Shown here in pieces: positions 62,185 through 64,000 of a DNA stretch of 64,000 nucleotides (its first letter is position 1; each line of letters begins with the position of its first letter). The notes beneath the pieces are model-generated. The model was given only the letters and a program-made list of their open reading frames with translations, made no database searches and was not told the DNA's origin. Made by a program: the position numbers and the translations under genes. Location of the stretch: positions 1-64,000 of the forward strand of contig NZ_KB905853.1 in NCBI RefSeq assembly GCF_000381065.1, written 5' to 3'. Source of the DNA: Propionispira raffinosivorans DSM 20765. GTDB taxonomy: Bacteria > Bacillota > Negativicutes > Selenomonadales > Selenomonadaceae.

Positions 62185-62982
62185 TTATAATGTAAAACCG
62201 CCAAATTCGCTTAAAGTTTCCGCACAAGTGCAGTTTGATTCTTCTAAATTAACAAGTTCAATACTTTTCATAATTAGATTTTTTATAGTATCAACATTTG
62301 CTGCCATTGTCTCTAAAACTTCACCATGTGTCAAACTATTTTTCGAAATACCCGCCGCATAATTTGTTACCATTGAAATAGTCGAATAACACATTTCCGC
62401 TTCATGCGCTAAAACCACTTCTGGAACATTCGTCATCCCAACTAAATCACCACCTAAGATAGCAAACATTTTAATTTCAGCTGGTGACTCAAAGCGTGGC
62501 CCTTCTGTGCAAACATAAACACCTTGGTTATGGATGCTGATTCCTAAAGTATCCGCTGCCGTGTGAATCGTCTTACGTAAATCAGGACAATATGCCTCGG
62601 TAACATCTAAATGAACAACTCCACGCTTGCCACCTTCATAGAACGAACTGATTCTATTTTTCGTGAAATCAAGAAATTGATCAATCAGAACAAAATCCCC
62701 CGGTTTCATCAACGGATTCAACGAGCCAACTGCTGTTGTAGCAATGATTTTCCGTACGCCAATTTTTTTAATAGCCCAAATATTTGCCCGATAATTTATT
62801 TTGTGTGGTGGTATTGAATGATGGTTTCCATGTCTCGGAATAAAAGCAATTTTCTTTCCTGCATAGTTACCAACCTTATATGTTACATCACCATAAGGCG
62901 TAATCAGGCTTTCTTCACTCACATTATTCAAAATTTTCGGGTCATATACACCCGTTCCACCAATAATAGCAATCTCTATCAT
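62185..62982 (-). CDS. mtnP: MTA/purine-type nucleoside phosphorylase MtnP
   Basis: 265 aa, trimeric phosphorylase family. IIGGTGVYDP and the phosphate-site RHGNHHSIPPHKINYRAN are typical, with CTEGPRFESPAEI in the middle. The base-contact loop reads MVTNYAAG, where human MTAP has an Asp-x-Asp. Asn there is known from 6-oxopurine phosphorylases, so inosyl substrates are possible. First gene after its promoter. Confidence 0.88.
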   Translation of the reverse strand: MIEIAIIGGTGVYDPKILNNVSEESLITPYGDVTYKVGNYAGKKIAFIPRHGNHHSIPPHKINYRANIWAIKKIGVRKIIATTAVGSLNPLMKPGDFVLIDQFLDFTKNRISSFYEGGKRGVVHLDVTEAYCPDLRKTIHTAADTLGISIHNQGVYVCTEGPRFESPAEIKMFAILGGDLVGMTNVPEVVLAHEAEMCYSTISMVTNYAAGISKNSLTHGEVLETMAANVDTIKNLIMKSIELVNLEESNCTCAETLSEFGGFTL

Positions 62983-63011
62983 TTACATACCACCTTTTTT
63001 TCTATATGCCA

Positions 63012-63042
63012 ATTATAGCATAACTAGATATACATTTTCCAA
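63012..63042 (-). promoter_or_regulatory. Promoter of the mtnP-mtnA-ahcY-mtaD operon
   Basis: Minus strand: extended -10 TGCTATAAT (TATAAT at 63012-63017) with a candidate -35 TTGGAA (63037-63042) at a long 19-nt spacing. The ATG of mtnP is 29 nt downstream. No riboswitch is seen in this 153-nt gap. Confidence 0.65.
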
Positions 63043-63135
63043 TTGACGATGTATTTCCATAAAATTAGGTATAAAGTACTATAGTGTTGCAGGCACAGCA
63101 GCATGCCCTATATAAGGATACTTCTTTTCGCTTTT

Positions 63136-63885
63136 TTAATCAGCCTCTAGTTTATCTTCTAATGTTTTATAACTGGTTAAATCCAGTTGAAGCGGCGTAA
63201 CTGAAATATAACCTTGTTTTACAGCAAAAATATCCGTCACATCATCATTTTCGCCATCTGAAATCTCACCGCCCATTTGGTAGACTCGATGTTGTTCAAC
63301 ATCAAGTTCACAGTTAAAAGCATTAATATACTTCCGTACACCAAGTTTCGTAAACACAAATGTACTCATATTTCCCTTCAAAACCTGAGGAAAGTTCACA
63401 TTATATAAAAACGGATGCGTCTCTTCCTGAAACCATGTAAAAATTTGATCTCTTATTAAAGCTGCCGCTTGTGAAAAGTGAATGGTAGACTTCGCATCCA
63501 GTGAAACAGCAATTGCTGGTATATCATGTATATACGCCTCCATGGCAGCACCAACTGTTCCTGAATACAAGATATCCGTACCTAAATTAGAGCCTTTGTT
63601 GATTCCAGAAACAATTAAATCCGGTTTTTCATCGAGCAGGGCCTCCACAGCCAATTTTACACAATCTGCCGGTGTTCCATAAATTTTCCATCCACTTAGC
63701 CCTTCTGGGCTCATTTTGTAATCATCTACTCGAATTGTATCATGTACTGTAATAGCTTGAGCCATACCACTTTGTTCCATTGCCGGTGCTGCAACGATCA
63801 CATCGCAGACTCCTTGTAAAACTTCATATAAAGCTCGAATTCCTGGAGCAAAAATTCCATCATCGTTCACGAGTAAAATCCGCAT
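63136..63885 (-). CDS. surE: 5'-nucleotidase SurE
   Basis: 249 aa. Metal-dependent phosphatase on nucleoside monophosphates. The N-terminal metal loop VNDDGIFAPGI and SGINKGSNLGTDILYSGTVGAA are the family signatures. ATG start after AGGTGC. The gap to mtnP holds a promoter, so it may be a separate transcript. Positions 63886-64000 show no gene and no clear promoter. Confidence 0.93.
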   Translation of the reverse strand: MRILLVNDDGIFAPGIRALYEVLQGVCDVIVAAPAMEQSGMAQAITVHDTIRVDDYKMSPEGLSGWKIYGTPADCVKLAVEALLDEKPDLIVSGINKGSNLGTDILYSGTVGAAMEAYIHDIPAIAVSLDAKSTIHFSQAAALIRDQIFTWFQEETHPFLYNVNFPQVLKGNMSTFVFTKLGVRKYINAFNCELDVEQHRVYQMGGEISDGENDDVTDIFAVKQGYISVTPLQLDLTSYKTLEDKLEAD

Positions 63886-64000
63886 AAAAGCACCTGCCTA
63901 ATTGTTTTATTTTATATGTATCAAATCAGTTTCTATCTAAATAAAAATCTTTAAAGATTCATTCCATTCTTTTATAAAGTATAAATCAATAAAGTGTTTT

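Overview
The window is a dense, gene-rich stretch of bacterial chromosome, low in G+C. It holds 65 protein-coding genes, and 64 of them lie on the minus strand. I see no tRNA, rRNA, insertion sequence, prophage or CRISPR array. The gene set is that of a Firmicute: RemA, DivIVA, SepF, YlmH, RqcH, RsgA, PyrR, LspA, a PASTA-domain Ser/Thr kinase, a FtsK/SpoIIIE translocase, a SAM-I riboswitch and many TTG/GTG starts behind strong GGAGG sites. The anaerobic (Cbi-type) cobalamin pathway and the many radical-SAM enzymes indicate an anaerobe. An ArnT/PMT-like lipid-linked sugar transferase beside a flippase-like protein and a ChbG/HpnK-type deacetylase would fit a diderm Firmicute. Negativicutes is my best guess, but it is inference from gene content.

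Layout, read in the direction of transcription (high to low coordinates). (1) 63.9-58.5 kb: surE, then a SAM by-product recycling operon (mtnP, mtnA, ahcY, mtaD). (2) 58.4-50.3 kb: rnhA, ftsK, rodZ, ygiQ, nrdR and an orphan radical-SAM gene. (3) 50.3-44.0 kb: pgeF, yggS, sepF, proC, ylmH and divIVA (division and envelope), a terminator, then lspA, rluD and pyrR from their own promoter. (4) rqcH (42.2-43.9 kb) is the only plus-strand gene; it shares a bidirectional terminator with pyrR. (5) 41.9-37.6 kb: dapF, then yicC, remA, gmk, rpoZ and coaBC. (6) 37.6-29.1 kb: metK under a SAM-I riboswitch, priA, then def, fmt, a DUF116 gene, rsmB and rlmN. (7) 29.1-19.6 kb: a strong promoter drives two FHA proteins, a PP2C phosphatase, a FtsW/RodA protein, a class B PBP and a PASTA kinase, followed by rsgA, rpe, queC and folE2. 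(8) 19.6-16.1 kb: a three-gene envelope-glycolipid set. (9) 16.1-1.7 kb: a cobalamin riboswitch with a readable terminator/antiterminator, followed by sixteen tightly overlapped genes (cbiD, E, T, F, G, H, J, C, A, cobU, cobQ, cbiB, cobS, pduX-like, cobD, cobC). (10) 1.5-0.2 kb: a response regulator with a CheC-like output domain and a stand-alone cheX.

Functionally, the B12 operon covers most of corrin-ring synthesis, the aminopropanol arm and nucleotide-loop assembly. It lacks cbiL, a cobaltochelatase, an adenosyltransferase and cobT. The SAM theme recurs: metK makes SAM under riboswitch control, many enzymes here use it (Cbi methyltransferases, RlmN, YgiQ, RsmB), and the mtaD-ahcY-mtnA-mtnP operon clears its by-products, perhaps by a deamination-first (inosyl) route. 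Most of the window is conserved housekeeping DNA, and I found no clearly new system. The parts most worth a second look are the deamination-first reading of the SAM-recycling operon, the B12 switch, the envelope-glycolipid trio and the REC-CheC/CheX pair.
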